Shown piece by piece: positions 32,284-44,372 of a stretch of 64,000 nucleotides of DNA (position 1 is the first letter of the stretch; every line of letters begins with the position of its first letter). Both the position numbers and the translations under genes were made by a program. Under the pieces are notes generated by a model. That model saw only the letters and a list, made by a program, of their open reading frames with translations. It searched no databases and had not been told where the DNA came from. Origin of the DNA: Choristoneura fumiferana (Eukaryota > Arthropoda > Insecta > Lepidoptera > Tortricidae); NCBI RefSeq assembly GCF_025370935.1, contig NC_133498.1, positions 2,917,883 through 2,981,882 of the forward strand, written 5' to 3'.

Positions 32284-33215
32284 TCATTTTGGTCGCCTAG
32301 ATCCAGCATAAACACGAATTTTACGAGCACGAGAAGTGAAAACATTATTGTTGGAATTGCTGACATGGTTGTTGATACTGGTGCTTGGTGAACGCGGGGC
32401 GCGCGGTGACGGAGGCGCTGGCGCTCCGATCAGCTGAGCGTTATCAGCTGTTATGTCGTCGTACTGCATTGAATACTTTTTGTGTAAAATATTACGATAT
32501 TCTGAGTCGGCAATAATATGGCGTCTATTCCTCCTTAACGTTTCACCTGTTAGCAATCTTACAATAAAAGACTTAAAATCTATTCTTTTTATGACCATGT
32601 TCGACATCCAAGTGCCATTATGCCAAACTTTCACATTTTGCCCTGATACTAAATGTGATAGGTTTCTAGCTCCTCTAACATAGTACATATTTTGATAAAA
32701 TTGACGTTCTATTAAGATATCCACCGCATCTTTATGTATTTTTGGTAACAACAATTTAGGAGAACAAGGAACTATGCTTCTAAGCTTTCTATTGTATAAT
32801 ATTCTGCGGGAGACCCTAGATCTGCACAAATTGGCGTTTGCTTATTCTAAATGTGCCAAATCAAAGTCTGTACCATCTAATGTGGTCTTTTTCATTAATT
32901 GTTTGGCAGTCTGTGTAGCCCGTTCTGTTTGCCCGTTGGATTGGGCGTATCCCGGGGATGAAGTCACGTGCTGGAACTTCCAGTCTTTTGAAAACTGCTT
33001 AAAAAGGCCAGAGGAGAATTCTGGTCCATTGTCACTCATCACAACTTCTGGAATACCTTGTCTAGCGAATATCTTTTTCATTTTTTTAAATTACATGACT
33101 ATATTGTAATGACTGCAATTGAGATATTTCTATGAATTTACTATAATAATCAATTACTAGTACGAACGACTTGGCATTACAATGAAAAATATCTGCCCCC
33201 ACTTTACACCACGCG
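32284..33215 (-). pseudogene. Ty3/gypsy integrase and pol C-terminus remnant
   Basis: 33081-32842 gives the integrase core (MSDNGPEFSSGLF; NGQTERA with the catalytic Glu). 32829-32284 gives the pol tail: CSPKLLLPKIHKDAVDILIE, VSGQNVKVWHNGTWM and SFIVRLLTGETLRRNRRHII. Frames are broken between these parts and again near 33082. The sequence resembles the K02A2.6-like gypsy polyproteins common in insects. It is interrupted upstream by a LINE at about 33217-34694. The remainder of pol lies at 34695-35240. Confidence 0.8.
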
Positions 33216-33216
33216 C

Positions 33217-34694
33217 GATGTTTAGTTTAGTTTAGTTTATTTATTCACTCAACATAACAATTACATTATATAAATACATTAAGTCAGATTATATAAGAAT
33301 TTATGCTGAGATCGTCAAAATTTGTAAAAATAAGCAAATATAAAAAACAATCAATAAAATACAATGTCAAATAAATTAAGTTCGTCCTCAAGGGGAGTTA
33401 TCAAGAAATCAAATTATAATTATGTCAATGAAAAGTACCTAAAACTAAAACTATAAATAAATGGTATCTCAAATAGGGATCGTCATAACAAAATAAATTT
33501 ACTTAAAACATATTTACAAATATTCAAATAATGTCAAGAAAAGATTATTTCCGAAAACTCACTTACAGAATACAGAGGGTTATCCATCAAAAGGCTTTTC
33601 ACCCGGCGACCGAATGCCTCTTCGCTCAGGTCTTTTATTTCGGCTGGCAGACGTTCGTAATAGGTAGGCCCCACAACTCGCGGATTCTTTCCTGAGAGTG
33701 CCATGCGACGTGGGACTGTCCTAAGGCGTCCTGTGGTACGCAAGGTTTTGCCTTGGATATTTACGCATTCAAACGTGGATAAGTGTTTCCTCACAAACAT
33801 AAGTAACTCATAAACATAAACTGAGTAGTGCGTCATTATGCGATACTTCCGAAACAGGTCTCTACAGGAATGCCTTGGTGGTACACCGATTAGAGTCCGT
33901 ACGGCACGTTTTTGCATCAGCATTACTCTATTGGCATCCGTGGAGTTTCCCCAAATGAGTGTACCGTACGACATCAGCGAGTGGAAATGTGCGAAATAAA
34001 CCTGTCTCAAAGCATCCCCAGAAATCAGTGGTTTAAGTTTCTTCAACGCAAAGACTGCACCACTCAATCTATTACACAGCCCACTCACATGGCTCTTCCA
34101 GTTGAGGTGAGCATCTAATGTGAAACCAAGAAAACGGCACTCCATTGTCACAGGCATTGGGCTATTTATAAGACACGGAGGCAATGCAACACTACGGCCC
34201 GAGGAGATCATGACATTGGATTTTGCAAGGTTTAGCATCAAACCATTCGTCTTGAACCACTCGTGCAGCTGATCACACGCCTCACGGATTTTCTGAGCAA
34301 GCAGTTCATAGGACTGTCCACTGACAATAACCGTAGTGTCATCCGCAAATAGAACAGACAGTCCTGCTGTAATTGATGACGGAAGGTCATTTATAAAAAT
34401 TAAATAAAAGGGTATTCCCAAGTGCCGACCCCTGTGGGATGCCTACACGCACAGAGCCAATATCCGAATCGTACCTTTTGCCATCTGTTAATAATCTGAC
34501 AATCTGCTTACATCCCGTTAAAAATGATTTAAACAGTCTGCAAGCAGTGTCACGAATGCCATAGTACGGCAGTTTTCTCGTAAGCAGTTTATGACTAATG
34601 ACGTCAAACGCCTTCGACAAATCGCACAAGATACCCGCCATTTTGCACATGTCATCAAGTCCAGATACAATACAATCAAAAAAATTTAGCGTTG
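33217..34694 (-). mobile_element. LINE inserted into the gypsy remnant
   Basis: The minus-strand element has a 3' tail of TAAAC units (plus-strand GTTTAGTTTAGTTTAG at 33220-33236) and a 5' end near 34694. The duplicated copy at 51432-51623 has no LINE and instead about 190 bp of gypsy sequence missing here. Integration therefore came with a small target deletion, or a deletion followed. Confidence 0.8.
33534..34650 (-). pseudogene. LINE reverse transcriptase remnant (jockey/CR1-like)
   Basis: 34650-34387 has DLSKAFDVISHKLL and VGIPQGSALGNTLLF. 34421-33534 has IFINDLPSS, the catalytic LFADDTTVIV, FLGFTLDAHLNWKSHV, and a C-terminal tail to NPLYSVSEF. One frameshift separates the two near 34400. 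The endonuclease half is absent (5' truncation), so this is an inactive insertion. Confidence 0.85.
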
Positions 34695-35300
34695 CTGTTG
34701 TTGTAGAGCTCGTCTCTCACGTCCCAATACGATTATAAAATATCTTCTATTTCACTTTTATGCGTGGGCCACCCTTTTTTAATAATTTTAATTAATTTTG
34801 CATTTCTTCGTCATCTTTTGCGCATTTCTGTATTGTTATGAAATGTGAGTCGGTTAATGGATTCGTGGTTGTGATTGCACAAACCTGCGCTTGCGCCTCG
34901 AGATAGTCACGCGCGTCGGACTTCTCGCTCGCGCCCGGTGCAACCGCCCGCGATAGTGTCTGCGATGAATAGAAACTTTCCTGGTTTATAAACAAGCCTA
35001 AAAGAGTAAGGTTGCAGTCGCAGCAACAATCTCTGTAAGCGAGCGGGTGCATTTGCTAATGGCTTATTTATAATGCTTATTAATGGCTTATGATCTGTTT
35101 CTATTGTGATATCATTGCGGCCATAAATGTAAGAATAAAATCTTTCTCAGGCGAAAACACCGGCAAATAATTCTTTCTCAATTTAGCATACGGTTGTTCC
35201 GCTTTTGATAGTGATTTCTGATGTGGATTTGTAGGGCAGGTTCCAAGTGACACACGGAGATAGATCAACACTTCTTTTATTAGTTCAAATCACAAAATAA
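34695..35300 (-). pseudogene. Gypsy pol linker and RNase H remnant
   Basis: 35052-34792 contains SSQTLSRAVAPGA, the linker that follows RNase H in gypsy pol. Upstream, 35073-35240 is a decayed RNase H; the better copy is at 52202-51996 (KAEQSYAQIEKELFACVFAC). This was originally continuous with the integrase at 33081 before the LINE inserted. Confidence 0.7.
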
Positions 35301-35990
35301 TGAGGAGCGACTTTGGGAGCGACGGTTCCGGCTCGGACGCCATGAGAGAGAGAGAGAGAGAGCGAACGAGACTGCAATACTTCCGTCTTTATTCGGAACA
35401 TTTTCCCGGGCTTTTTTATTAAAAACTTAATATCTGAAGTTAGTTATACAAACTTAGGAATAGATCTCCAAACTTGTCTGTATCATTTCATTAAACTATA
35501 CACACTGCATATAAAAATGTGGGAACCAGTTCGTGAATGAAACGTAGCAGTAGTTTGTAGTTGCCTTTATTGGCCAGCGAATTTGAAAAAAATGATACAA
35601 ATCGTAAAAATTACGTCAGATAGAAAAATACAATAAACACACACGCCTGTTTACGTTCTTCGTCATATACGTCGTCAACTGCCTTATCATCTCATTTGTT
35701 CTTCGCTCAAACTCAGTATTCATTCTTCGTTCCAATTCAAACGTACATCATCTCATCACGCTTCAATACACACATACCACACTCTACATGTTTTGAATAA
35801 AATTAACATGAAATTCTAAATAATTAATTACTTCCTTTAAAATAAGCAATGTCTTTAATGCAGGGTAGCACTTACATATAAAATAAAACATATGAACAGT
35901 ATTTACACTGATCCAATGCTAGGTAACAAAATAAGCTTATGAAGAGGCCTTGTGTACTCGCCCTTAGCAGTCTTTATTAGCACAGATCTT
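35301..35990. repeat. Retroelement flank with (GA)n tract
   Basis: (GA)n at 35345-35362, longer in the second copy (52277-52301). The text from about 35520 onward (ATGAAACGTAGCAGTAGTTT, TTATTGGCCAGCGAATTTG) may be BEL/Pao LTR-derived, but no paired LTR was identified. Duplicated at 52230-52930. No gene. Confidence 0.5.
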
Positions 35991-36001
35991 ACTAAACCAT
36001 C

Positions 36002-36725
36002 CTAAGAATTTACATTTACTGCTATTACTTTTCCTAGTGGCCAACAAGAGGGCGGAGTAGCCTCATCTTTAACAATTATCGTGTCACCTACTTTTAAGTT
36101 TGCTCTACTTTGTAACAACTTATTTCTAGGTAGTAACTCAGAAGTATATTTCCAATAGAACTGTTTCCAAATTATTTGTCTTATTTGCGTTACCTTCTGG
36201 TACATATTTAATCTTTTATCACTCATATCCAACATGTTAGGTTCAGGTAAATCAGTAATTGCAGACCCTATCGCAAAATGCGAAGGTGTGAGGTATTCCA
36301 AATCGTTTGGTGAATCTGAAATGGAACAAAGCGGCCTCGAATTTAGAATTCCTTCCACCTGCATAAGTAGCGTATACGTAAGTTCATAGCGTATACGTAA
36401 GTTCATAGGTTAATTTAGCATTGCAGAGCTGTCGTTTTAACAAAGCTTTTACTGACTTAATTCCGGCCTCGTATAAACCTCCCATGTGGCTAGCTAATGG
36501 AATCGTAAATTTCCATTGAATATTATTCATAGCGCAATAGTTTACAATATCAGAATAGGAAGTATCATTCCTAAACATTTGATTAAGTTCAGCCAATTCA
36601 TGATTAGCGCCCTTAAACCTATACGCATTATCTGAATACAAGTATTTACCACCTCCTCTTCTAGCAATTAGCCGTTTAAGCGCACAAATTAAAGCTTCTG
36701 AAGCTAATTCACTAACAAGATGCAA
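36002..36725 (-). pseudogene. BEL/Pao integrase C-terminal remnant
   Basis: 36725-36384 has the integrase core end (YSDNAYRFKGANHELAEL, PLASHMGGLYEAGIKSVK with the catalytic Glu). 36406-36002 has VEGILNSRPLCSISDSPNDL, YLTPSHFAIG and RANLKVGDTIIVKDE, all diagnostic of the BEL/Pao group. A direct repeat of 19-20 bp (GCGTATACGTAAGTTCATA) at about 36370-36407 breaks the frame here and is absent from the copy at 53320. Reverse transcriptase and RNase H are missing. Confidence 0.85.
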
Positions 36726-36873
36726 ATGTTAGTAGCTAGACACACAAACAGACATATGTAGGCCTTTCTATACCTCCAGTTGCGAGACATGAAGCTGCGT
36801 AAGTAAACCGGTGAGGGGATGTAGCTTTTTATCTGTAATATAGCTACCAGATACCTGCCATCCAAAGCTAGTT

Positions 36874-37695
36874 TCAATCAACTGTGGCAGTATTATTTCC
36901 TAATCTAATATGGCCTGACTGTAGAATATCATTGAATATTTCTGCTCCTAAAAGCAAATCTATGTCGCTAGGTATGAAGAAGGTAGGATCTGCCAGCTTA
37001 AGAGCTTGGGCAGACAGAATGTTCCATTGATGGGTGGTGATAAATGTATGAGGCAAAGGAACAGTTATATTATCCATTACCACAAAGTTAAGGCGACGAT
37101 TATAGTAATTTGTCCTAGAGGATATATCAGCTTTTGCACTTATTTGTGTATGTTTATGTGTGTTACCGATACCCTGTATATGGCACGCGCTGTAATAAAG
37201 TTTGTGCTGTAACAATGTAGCGATCCGATGTGACATAATATTAACTTCACTCCCAGAGTCGAGGAGCGCGCGTGCCTTGTGCCAGTTGTCGGCAGCATCT
37301 CTGACGTTTATAATAGCTGTTGAGAGTAAAATCTGTGGTGCATTAGTGTTTGCTAACATAACAGTAGATGTTGAAGTTGTTTTTATATCAATGTTTGGCA
37401 TAAGCGGTTGGTTTTGCGATTGGGCATGCGTGTGTATGCTGTGTGCTTGTTGGTAAGCTTGGTTTGTATGTGAAGATTGATATGGAAGGTTTGTATGGAA
37501 AGATTCCAAAAAACCAATCTTAGTAACTCTTAGATTCAGAAATTCTAGTAGGTCTTTGAATTTGGAAATGGTTGTTTCCTTACGGCTTATTTCCCAAGCA
37601 GTTCGCAGTGAGTTATCAAGCTTTTGAGTGATTAAAAACACTAATAACACATCCCAAGAGTCTACTGGCAAATCCAGGGATCGCAAGGAGTCCAA
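36874..37695 (-). pseudogene. BEL/Pao gag end and aspartic protease remnant
   Basis: A 273-residue frame with gag-like ISRKETTISKFKDLLEFLNL, then a retroviral-type aspartic protease: ALLDSGSEVNIMS is the catalytic loop (D-S-G), with LLLGAEIFNDIL near the end. It joins almost directly to the integrase end at 36725, so the reverse transcriptase region has been deleted. Lacking from the second copy, where sequence from about 36622 to 38704 is missing. Confidence 0.8.
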
Positions 37696-38589
37696 GCTTT
37701 ACTGTAATGCTACAAGACATAAACAAACAAACAAACATTACATTACAAATCATATGACACGCCCCAGAAAGCTTTTTTTCAGTTTTCAGAAAAACCGTTC
37801 ACGCTACCAGGCGTGGCGCACTCCACGCTATAGGTGCGATTCTGTAAGTATCAAAACATCCACGCCGGCGTGGCATAACTCAGTAGGGTTATGCGCTCCG
37901 CCCGGCACGTACGTTCGCAGTCTCTCGCTCGAACTAGTCGCGCCGCGTAACGCTACGTACTTGTGTGATATTTGTGAAACTGGTTTACGATTAAAGCAAA
38001 AAAATATTGCATTGTAACCTTTTTTTTCCTTAAGGGCAGTTAACTAGTTTCTACTTTCATGCATGAAATTAGGTATAACTAGGATTTCACAGCCGATTTT
38101 CATCGTTAAGGGTACATTTGGTTCTTATGTTTTGAGTGCCTTACGTATTAATACTCATCTTACCTTTTTCAAAATTCAAATTCAAGGCTTTCCATAGGCG
38201 CTTCCTTTTTTTCGGACTTGTTCGGACACTATATTTGTTCGGCAGTAATTTGTTAAATTCCTTGTACCTGATACACTTATTAGCCATTCAATGTTCCGCC
38301 TCGCAATGCGTGTTCTATCAATGTGTTGATATTTTTTACAGGACTTTCGGTCTGTTTTTTAAATAAACTGTGTTTTGTGTTTATTTTTTATATAACTTTG
38401 GGTAATTTTTTATAACAATTTTATTGTGTTTGTGATTTTTTCTTTTGTGCGGCTTAAAAGTTTAATAAACAATATTTTGTGAAACTAAATTCTACGTTGT
38501 TTAATTTATGCCAGCCTGACTAAAGTCTACGGGCACCTTCTGTGCTCATGGGCTTTTAGTTTTGCTGCAGTACCTACTATCGATACTAG
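37696..38589. other. Unrecognised intergenic DNA
   Basis: 37790-37935 is CG-rich with ACGCCGGCGTGGC and GCGTGGCGCACTCCACGC palindromic text; the rest is AT-rich. No gene was recognised. Present only in the first copy of the duplicated block. Confidence 0.4.
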
Positions 38590-38770
38590 GCAAAGGATAA
38601 ACATACTTATATAGATAAATACATACTTAAATATATATTGAACATCCAAGACCCGAGAACAAACATTCGTATTAGGTATTCATACAAATATCTGCCCCGG
38701 CCGGGAATCGAACCCGGAACCTCAAGCTTCGTAGTCAGGTTCTCTGACCACTTGGCCATCCGGTCGTCAA
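38590..38770 (-). mobile_element. tRNA-derived SINE with intact head
   Basis: Read on the minus strand: A box TGGCCAAGTGG, B box GGGTTCGATTCCCGG, a body with GTATGTATTTATCTATATAA, and TTTGCCTAGTATCG. The tRNA-like head is nearly cloverleaf-compatible, but it continues into the SINE body, so it is not a tRNA gene. The copy at 53541 retains only part of the head. Confidence 0.8.
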
Positions 38771-41260
38771 ATAAAACTATGGACTGGAGACTTGGCATAC
38801 CTACTGGTGAATATTGTCTATGTAATAATCTGGCAGTAATATCCTGGTAGTCCGGCCAGGATCGTCTTCGTAAGAAGGAACTCCTTAAAAATTAAGAGCA
38901 CACACAAGAATCTTTGCATGATTATTCAATTTCAAAGACAATGCGTTTATATGATAGATATCACCTGATACTGCAGCCAGAGTCTTGAGGGAACTCCTCA
39001 AAAGTTGATAGCACAGATACGAAATTTTACATGTATGTTCTGATAATACCTACACATGACTTGATGAGAGACTAAAATATGAACTAAAAAGATTTAACAA
39101 AAATATTTTTTAAACAAGCACTTTATGCTCTAAAAAACGAAAATAAAAATTAAGTGCCTACGCCGAACCAATCAACTCATTAAATACTTACGTAACACAA
39201 TTTTTATCTATACATAACTAAACATTAAAGTGACTGACAGACAACGCATAACCTACACTACTGGTGAGATTTTAAAATTTACATACATGTAGGTAAAGTA
39301 TCATAGAAGTGCACTAAGGAAGGATTTATCGAAATTTCCATGGGATACGAAAATATCTAATCTATTTTTGTTTATTCGTTTCTTGGGGGTAATCTCTGAA
39401 AATACTGAGCTGATTAAAAAAATACTTTCACCAATAGAAAAACAACAGTATCCCTGATTGCCATAGGCTACTTTTTCTTCGAAGAAAATGCAAAATTTCC
39501 GTGGAATAAAAATTAATTCAACTTCGGGGCTGATTGTCAAAATTCTTTCAATAATAGAAAGCTACAATGCCTCTGATTTAAATAGATCCAAACAGTTTAA
39601 CATGTCCCACGGGAATTTAACAATTTCGCTGGAAAAAAGTAGCCTATGTCAATAAAAAACAGTGCAGCTTTCTAAAAAAAAAACCTATTATTATTATTAG
39701 ACCCATTAAAAAGATTTTTTGATAGGCCTAATTGTGTAGAAGTCAGTTATTTCTATATCCTGCGAGAATTTAGCATTTTCCCGATGTAGTAGGCAGCCAA
39801 TGTTAGTCAAGAATTGTAGCTTCCTGTCAGTGAAAATTTTCTTTCAAACCGATCTAAAGAGTTCTATCTATCCCGCGGGAACTTTACTATTTGCCTGGAT
39901 AAAAGAAGCCTGTTTCAATTCAATCAGGGACAGGTAGCTTTCTATAGAATTCGGGGTTTTGCTTATTTGCAGAATTATTGTTTGCCAAATGTTTCATTTG
40001 CCAACTGTTTCATTTTCCATTTCTCAATTTTCTCCGAAACCAAAAATATTTCTCAGTTTATTTTTTATATTTTTGCACAGTTGTAATTTTGAGGTTATTT
40101 TCACGCCCTAAAATTTTACTAAGTATACACCATCATTGAAAATGGCAATAATCCTCAATTCACAAATACCGAGATTGCTTGTTTACGGGTTTCTAAAGTA
40201 AATTACCAAAAAAAATACTTTAATCCCTAGATACTAATAAGGAGCTTTAGTCCCGACATGCAGAGACTAAAGTAACATTTTAAGAGCATGAGAAGCGTAA
40301 AAAAATTACCTTAAGGCTCGTCTACTCCTGACAACTGCTACTGTAATACAAAAAACAAAAATAATTGAAAAAGCTTAATAATTTTCAATTTAATAGATTT
40401 CGTAGTCGCTGAATCTTATTAACATGAATTAATATTAATATACAGTTAGGTATAGTAAACTACTAAATAATTGATGACACATTAACATATACTATATACA
40501 AGGTCTTCGAGAGTAGATTCGATTAGACCATGTTTTAAATTAGGTTGTGTTTGTGTTTTTAAATCCCTTTTTTACTGTGTTCAGTTTGAAAGTTACGACT
40601 GCAACAGGCGCCAATTAAATATTTTAGCGTGATCGCATAGGTGTAACTATTTCGATAATTTAATAGGTGGGTACTGTTCGTTTTGCTGTCAATGTGTGAT
40701 TTTCTTCTAAAAACGTCAAAGAAACTGACAAATACATATTATGACTGTAGAGTTAGAAATGAAGTAGAATTACTGAAGAAATAATGAAGATATTCAAAAA
40801 TAAATGAAGTCAACTAACTTAAAATGAAAAAAATATTTTTGGGGTGTCTGAGGTTTTCAGTTTTTAATTAACACCTTATAGTACGTTTGTTTGTACATAA
40901 GTCACAAAATAAGTTAGAAACTAAAGGTTAGACAGAAAAATAAATATTAAAATGATGTGACGTCACACGAAAGTAGCGTCATACCCACTGCATGAGCAAA
41001 CTTTTTAGACAGATGTATAGGGTTTTTTTTAAAAACCCTGTAAATTCAATTTCCAACCGAATCATATTCCTTCTTTTTTTAAGAAGAAGGAGAGATTTTT
41101 TTTCGCTAAATATTGACTGTAGTTTTAGATTTTAGTAACAATACCTACATAAGTTTGGATATGGCAAATTCAGGAGCTGTCACATACCGTATTTGCTTCC
41201 TATCTTAATACCTTTTAACTACACGCTTTCGAATTCTTCGCACACAGTATTTTATTTAGC
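38771..41260. repeat. 2.5-kb non-coding block, duplicated at 53600-57020
   Basis: AT-rich with no gene. 39300-39900 has several CCCACGGGAA/CCCGCGGGAACTTTAC blocks of the CCCACGGGATAG repeat family. A 19-bp near-direct repeat (ATTTGCCAA...TGTTTCATTT) sits at 39990-40020, of which one unit is missing in the second copy. At about 40938 the second copy carries a 939-bp insertion. Confidence 0.6.
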
Positions 41261-41264
41261 TGGA

Positions 41265-41545
41265 CGAGGGTCGCCGAAATAGCCAAGCGAATCAGCTTGT
41301 TGAAGTCGCTATGGTCAAGCTAACTATAGCACGGAGAACAGATGGCCGTTGGGTGCGAAAAGTTTGGAATGGAGACCGCGGGCGGATCGGCAAGCGCAGC
41401 GTACGACGTCCACCAACAAGATAGACGGATGACCTGGTTAAAACCGTGGATTCACGGTGGACGTTGGCCACTTCCAACCGAAGCAACTGAAGGTGTACGA
41501 GGAAGCCTATATCCAAAGTAACAGTGGACATCCTACGGGTGATGT
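41265..41545 (-). repeat. RTE-type LINE 3' fragment
   Basis: Contains CGTGGATTCACGGTGGACGT, CCACCAACAAGATAGACGGA and CAGTGGACATCCTACGG, the same family as the intronic fragments at 13218-13400 and 18240-18345, with an ATGATGATGA tail. Duplicated at 57030-57310. The open frame across it is a by-product. Confidence 0.65.
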
Positions 41546-42134
41546 GATAATGATGATGAAGAAATGAATCAGACTAACCGAGACAGTTATTTAAGGAGTA
41601 AATTTGTGGAGAAAGGCAGATTACGTCTCGCAAATTAATAAACATAGACGTATCTTGATATATGGGCTAAGCAGCATGCGCTAAGGTTGCTAGTTGCTAG
41701 GTAGGAAGCACTTGCATTAATAACGTATGTTGACGATATGGTGCAAAATCATTTCAATTAGTTATGTACCTATGTGTACCCAAATAGCTATAGTTTATGT
41801 TTTGCAAAACCTCGAAATATTTAAACTGCCTTGTCTTCTACTTAAATCTACTAATATGCCCGTGCCTTTTGTTAATTTAGTTTGAGTACAAGGTTCGTGG
41901 CCCCGTTCGTCACTAACAACCATTATTTAAATAATTATTCTGAAGACAGAAACACGTGTGGAATTATTGATTTTACACTTATTTGTAACAAAACTCAAAG
42001 TCAAGTTCAAAAGAACATTTAAGGATATATTTTATTTGTTCAAATAACTTAAAAAAATCTACCGGCCAAGTTATGAAAAACAAAATAGGTAGTCAGCAAG
42101 ATTTATTACGCGTCTTATCGTTAAATAAAACAAT
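41546..42134. other. Spacer downstream of the pair 3 class B gene
   Basis: No gene recognised. AT-rich. Duplicated at 57312-57902 with few differences. Confidence 0.45.
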
Positions 42135-44023
42135 CTAATAACGTTTTCCACAGCCGCAACCGCCAAGCTGAGATGAGGTAAGACCTGAGTTGGAAGCAGC
42201 ATTGTTGCCGTAGGGGTTTCCTATCTCTTGAGTAATGGCGATGCTACCATCCCCGCAGCCGTAAGAGACGGCGGCCGAGCCAGCGGTCGGGAACTGGCCG
42301 TCGAAGGCCACGGCGCTCAGGAACGGCAGCGAGCCGCTGAGGCCCAGGTCTCCGGCCAGAGCCAGGTCGGTGGCGACGGCGATGCCGGCGGGCGCGATGG
42401 GGCCCACGCTGGTCACGATCAGGGAGCCGCCATTGTTGGACACGGAGACGGTGTTGCCGCAGCTGGGTTGAGGGATGCTGATTCTGCCGCAGGATTGGCC
42501 AGCAATGGACTGAAGTTAAAGAAAAAAAATAAAATCTTTCTGTCTTTAAAAATAATGGTTATGTGTCGTGTGCGTATTCCGAAATTTATAAATCTGATTT
42601 GAATTCTAATACAGGCTTGTTTTTATTTTAACAAAAATTCTAACATGCGCTGAAACGATGACGCGAAATCGATTAAAATCTGACAGCTTTGGCTTTTTAA
42701 ATAGAGACATGAGGGGTATGTATTATAAGACCGACAAATCATAATACCTACAGTTGAAATGTCGACGCATAACACATCGAAATTCAGAATACCGAATGTA
42801 CAAAATACCGACAACCGATACACCGAAGGTCGAAATATCTATTTTTAAATGACCGAAAGTACAAAATCCCGAAAATGGGGTATGTATTATAATACCGAAA
42901 AATCATATTACCTACAGTCGAAATATCGACACTTAACAAATCGAAATTCAGAATACCGAAAGTACAAAATACCGAAAGAAAAAAAAAGGTTGATATGTGC
43001 GAGCGAGCGAAGCGAGCGAGCAAGACGGTTCGAGGCAAAAGCGACTTGGATAGGTTAGGTTCAGAAGGCTAAGGTGCCTTAGCCTTCGATGTTAGGTTTT
43101 TTTTATAGCAGCCCGGATAATATTGCTTCACAAATGATCTTTGCTGTTGAATCTTATCCAACCTACTTTCTTAGTGGCAGTTAAGTATCTTGCCTGCTAT
43201 AAAAAAAAAACCTAACATCGAAGGCTAAGGCGGACCTAACCTATCCGAGTCGCTTCTGCTGCGAACCTTCTTGCTCGCTCGCTTCGCTCGCTCGCACAAA
43301 TCTTTTTCTGCTATATTTGTTTCGTCTTTGGTATAACGGCAGTTTCGGTATTTTGATTCACGATATATTGATTGTCGATTATTTTACTTGTAGTGATTAT
43401 GACTGTTCGGCATTATGAGTTTTCGACCTTTCGAGTGTAGGTATTTTGATCTTCGGGATGGTAGTCTTCGGGTTTTAGGCTGCCGGTCAAATGTACTTTC
43501 GGGATTTCAAACTTTCGGTCATATATCCATTCGACGTTTTAATATTCGGCCTTCCGTCCATAGGTCTTGTGAAATTCGGTCTTTCGTTTATCGGTATTAT
43601 AATACATACCCGACATGAGAAAGTTCTGTTTAAAAGTAAAAGATGTCCTCTCAGATTATACGTTCTATAAACTAAAACCACTGTGAGACATACACTCGTA
43701 TATAATATAGACACACAGATGATTATGATGATGATACGCAGATGACTCACGCTAAAATATAAATAATAGTCAGCGGTGCCGTCATCGAAACCGATGTGGA
43801 GGACTACAGTATTTTTATTAATATTCTAACGAGATATGGCTTACAAACATGTTCCAAACCAAGCGGAAGAAAGCACAGATCGGTTTGAAATGTCGCGGCA
43901 TATCTCGAATATTAAGACTTTTATTTCAACAATCATACATTCACATTTTTATATTTATTCGTATTGATTTAATACCTGAACCAGGAACGCAGCCGCGCAC
44001 AGAACGACGATTTGAAAAGACAT
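42135..44023 (-). CDS. Chorion class B protein, pair 3
   Basis: Exons 44023-43976 (MSFQIVVLCAAAFLVQ) and 42509-42135, giving 140 residues. Mature start QSCGRISIPQPSCG. The core SVGPIAPAGIAVATD ... LPFLSAVAFDGQ matches pairs 1-2, and the end is GGCGCGKRY instead of CGCGR. A secreted eggshell structural protein. The 1,466-bp intron contains an 898-bp palindromic transposon (42714-43611). A TATATAA box lies on the minus strand (reverse of 44083-44089), and the 5' leader is close to that of pairs 1-2. The second copy at 57903-59784 encodes an apparently identical protein. Confidence 0.92.
42714..43611. mobile_element. 898-bp palindromic hAT-like element in chorion intron
   Basis: Ends GGGTATGTATTATAA and the inverse, flanked by perfect 8-bp direct repeats GACATGAG (42706-42713 and 43612-43619); 8-bp target duplications typify hAT elements. 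The arms carry many ACCGAAA/TTTCGGT repeats. The centre is a second palindrome: GAGCGAGCGAAGCGAGCGAG against CTCGCTCGCTTCGCTCGCTC, then CTAACATCGAAGGCTAAGG against its inverse. No transposase. Present in both copies (58481-59377). Confidence 0.8.
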
Positions 44024-44372
44024 TTTCAAGTTTCTTAGCTTGGTAACAAACGTAGAATGACTACCAGATGCCGTACCTAAAGTTATATACTGACAGAGAA
44101 AGTACACACCACAATTAATTTCACAAGGCTAATGTAATTAATTTGATAATTCCTTTAGAGGGTTGGTACAGAACAGATGCACGTGTTTAATCATAAGCCG
44201 ATAAGAACTATATACGAGTGCCTCAATTAATAATGAGTTGCCTATATGTGTTATTAGTTTCGTAAATCTGACCTATTTGTTAATTACGAGTTCCAGCGAT
44301 TGGTATAAATGGACAACTAAGGTTTGTCAAATTAGTCTTACTTCTTTCGAGAAACAAGGAACTTTATTGACA
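44024..44372. promoter_or_regulatory. Bidirectional promoter of chorion pair 3
   Basis: A 349-bp spacer. TATA boxes are the reverse of 44083-44089 (class B) and TATAAA at 44305-44310 (class A). The conserved block is at 44158-44181 (GAGGGTTGGTACAGAACAG core), directly followed by CACGTG, with GATAAG at 44200-44205. TTCGTAAATCTG at about 44261 parallels the C/EBP-like site of pair 2. Architecture as in pairs 1 and 2. Confidence 0.8.

Noticed and set aside
37790..37935. CpG-rich patch as a gene promoter
   Set aside because: No adjacent ORF or TATA/initiator arrangement; surrounded by retroelement debris.
38690..38765. Possible tRNA gene on the minus strand
   Set aside because: The tRNA-like head continues directly into a SINE body seen elsewhere in the window.
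41292..41531. 79-residue minus-strand frame
   Set aside because: Lies in an RTE 3' untranslated fragment.
42784..43058. Short open frames within the palindromic element (also at 58551-58825)
   Set aside because: Produced by ACCGAAA-type repeats. No protein family resemblance, and they lie in an intron.
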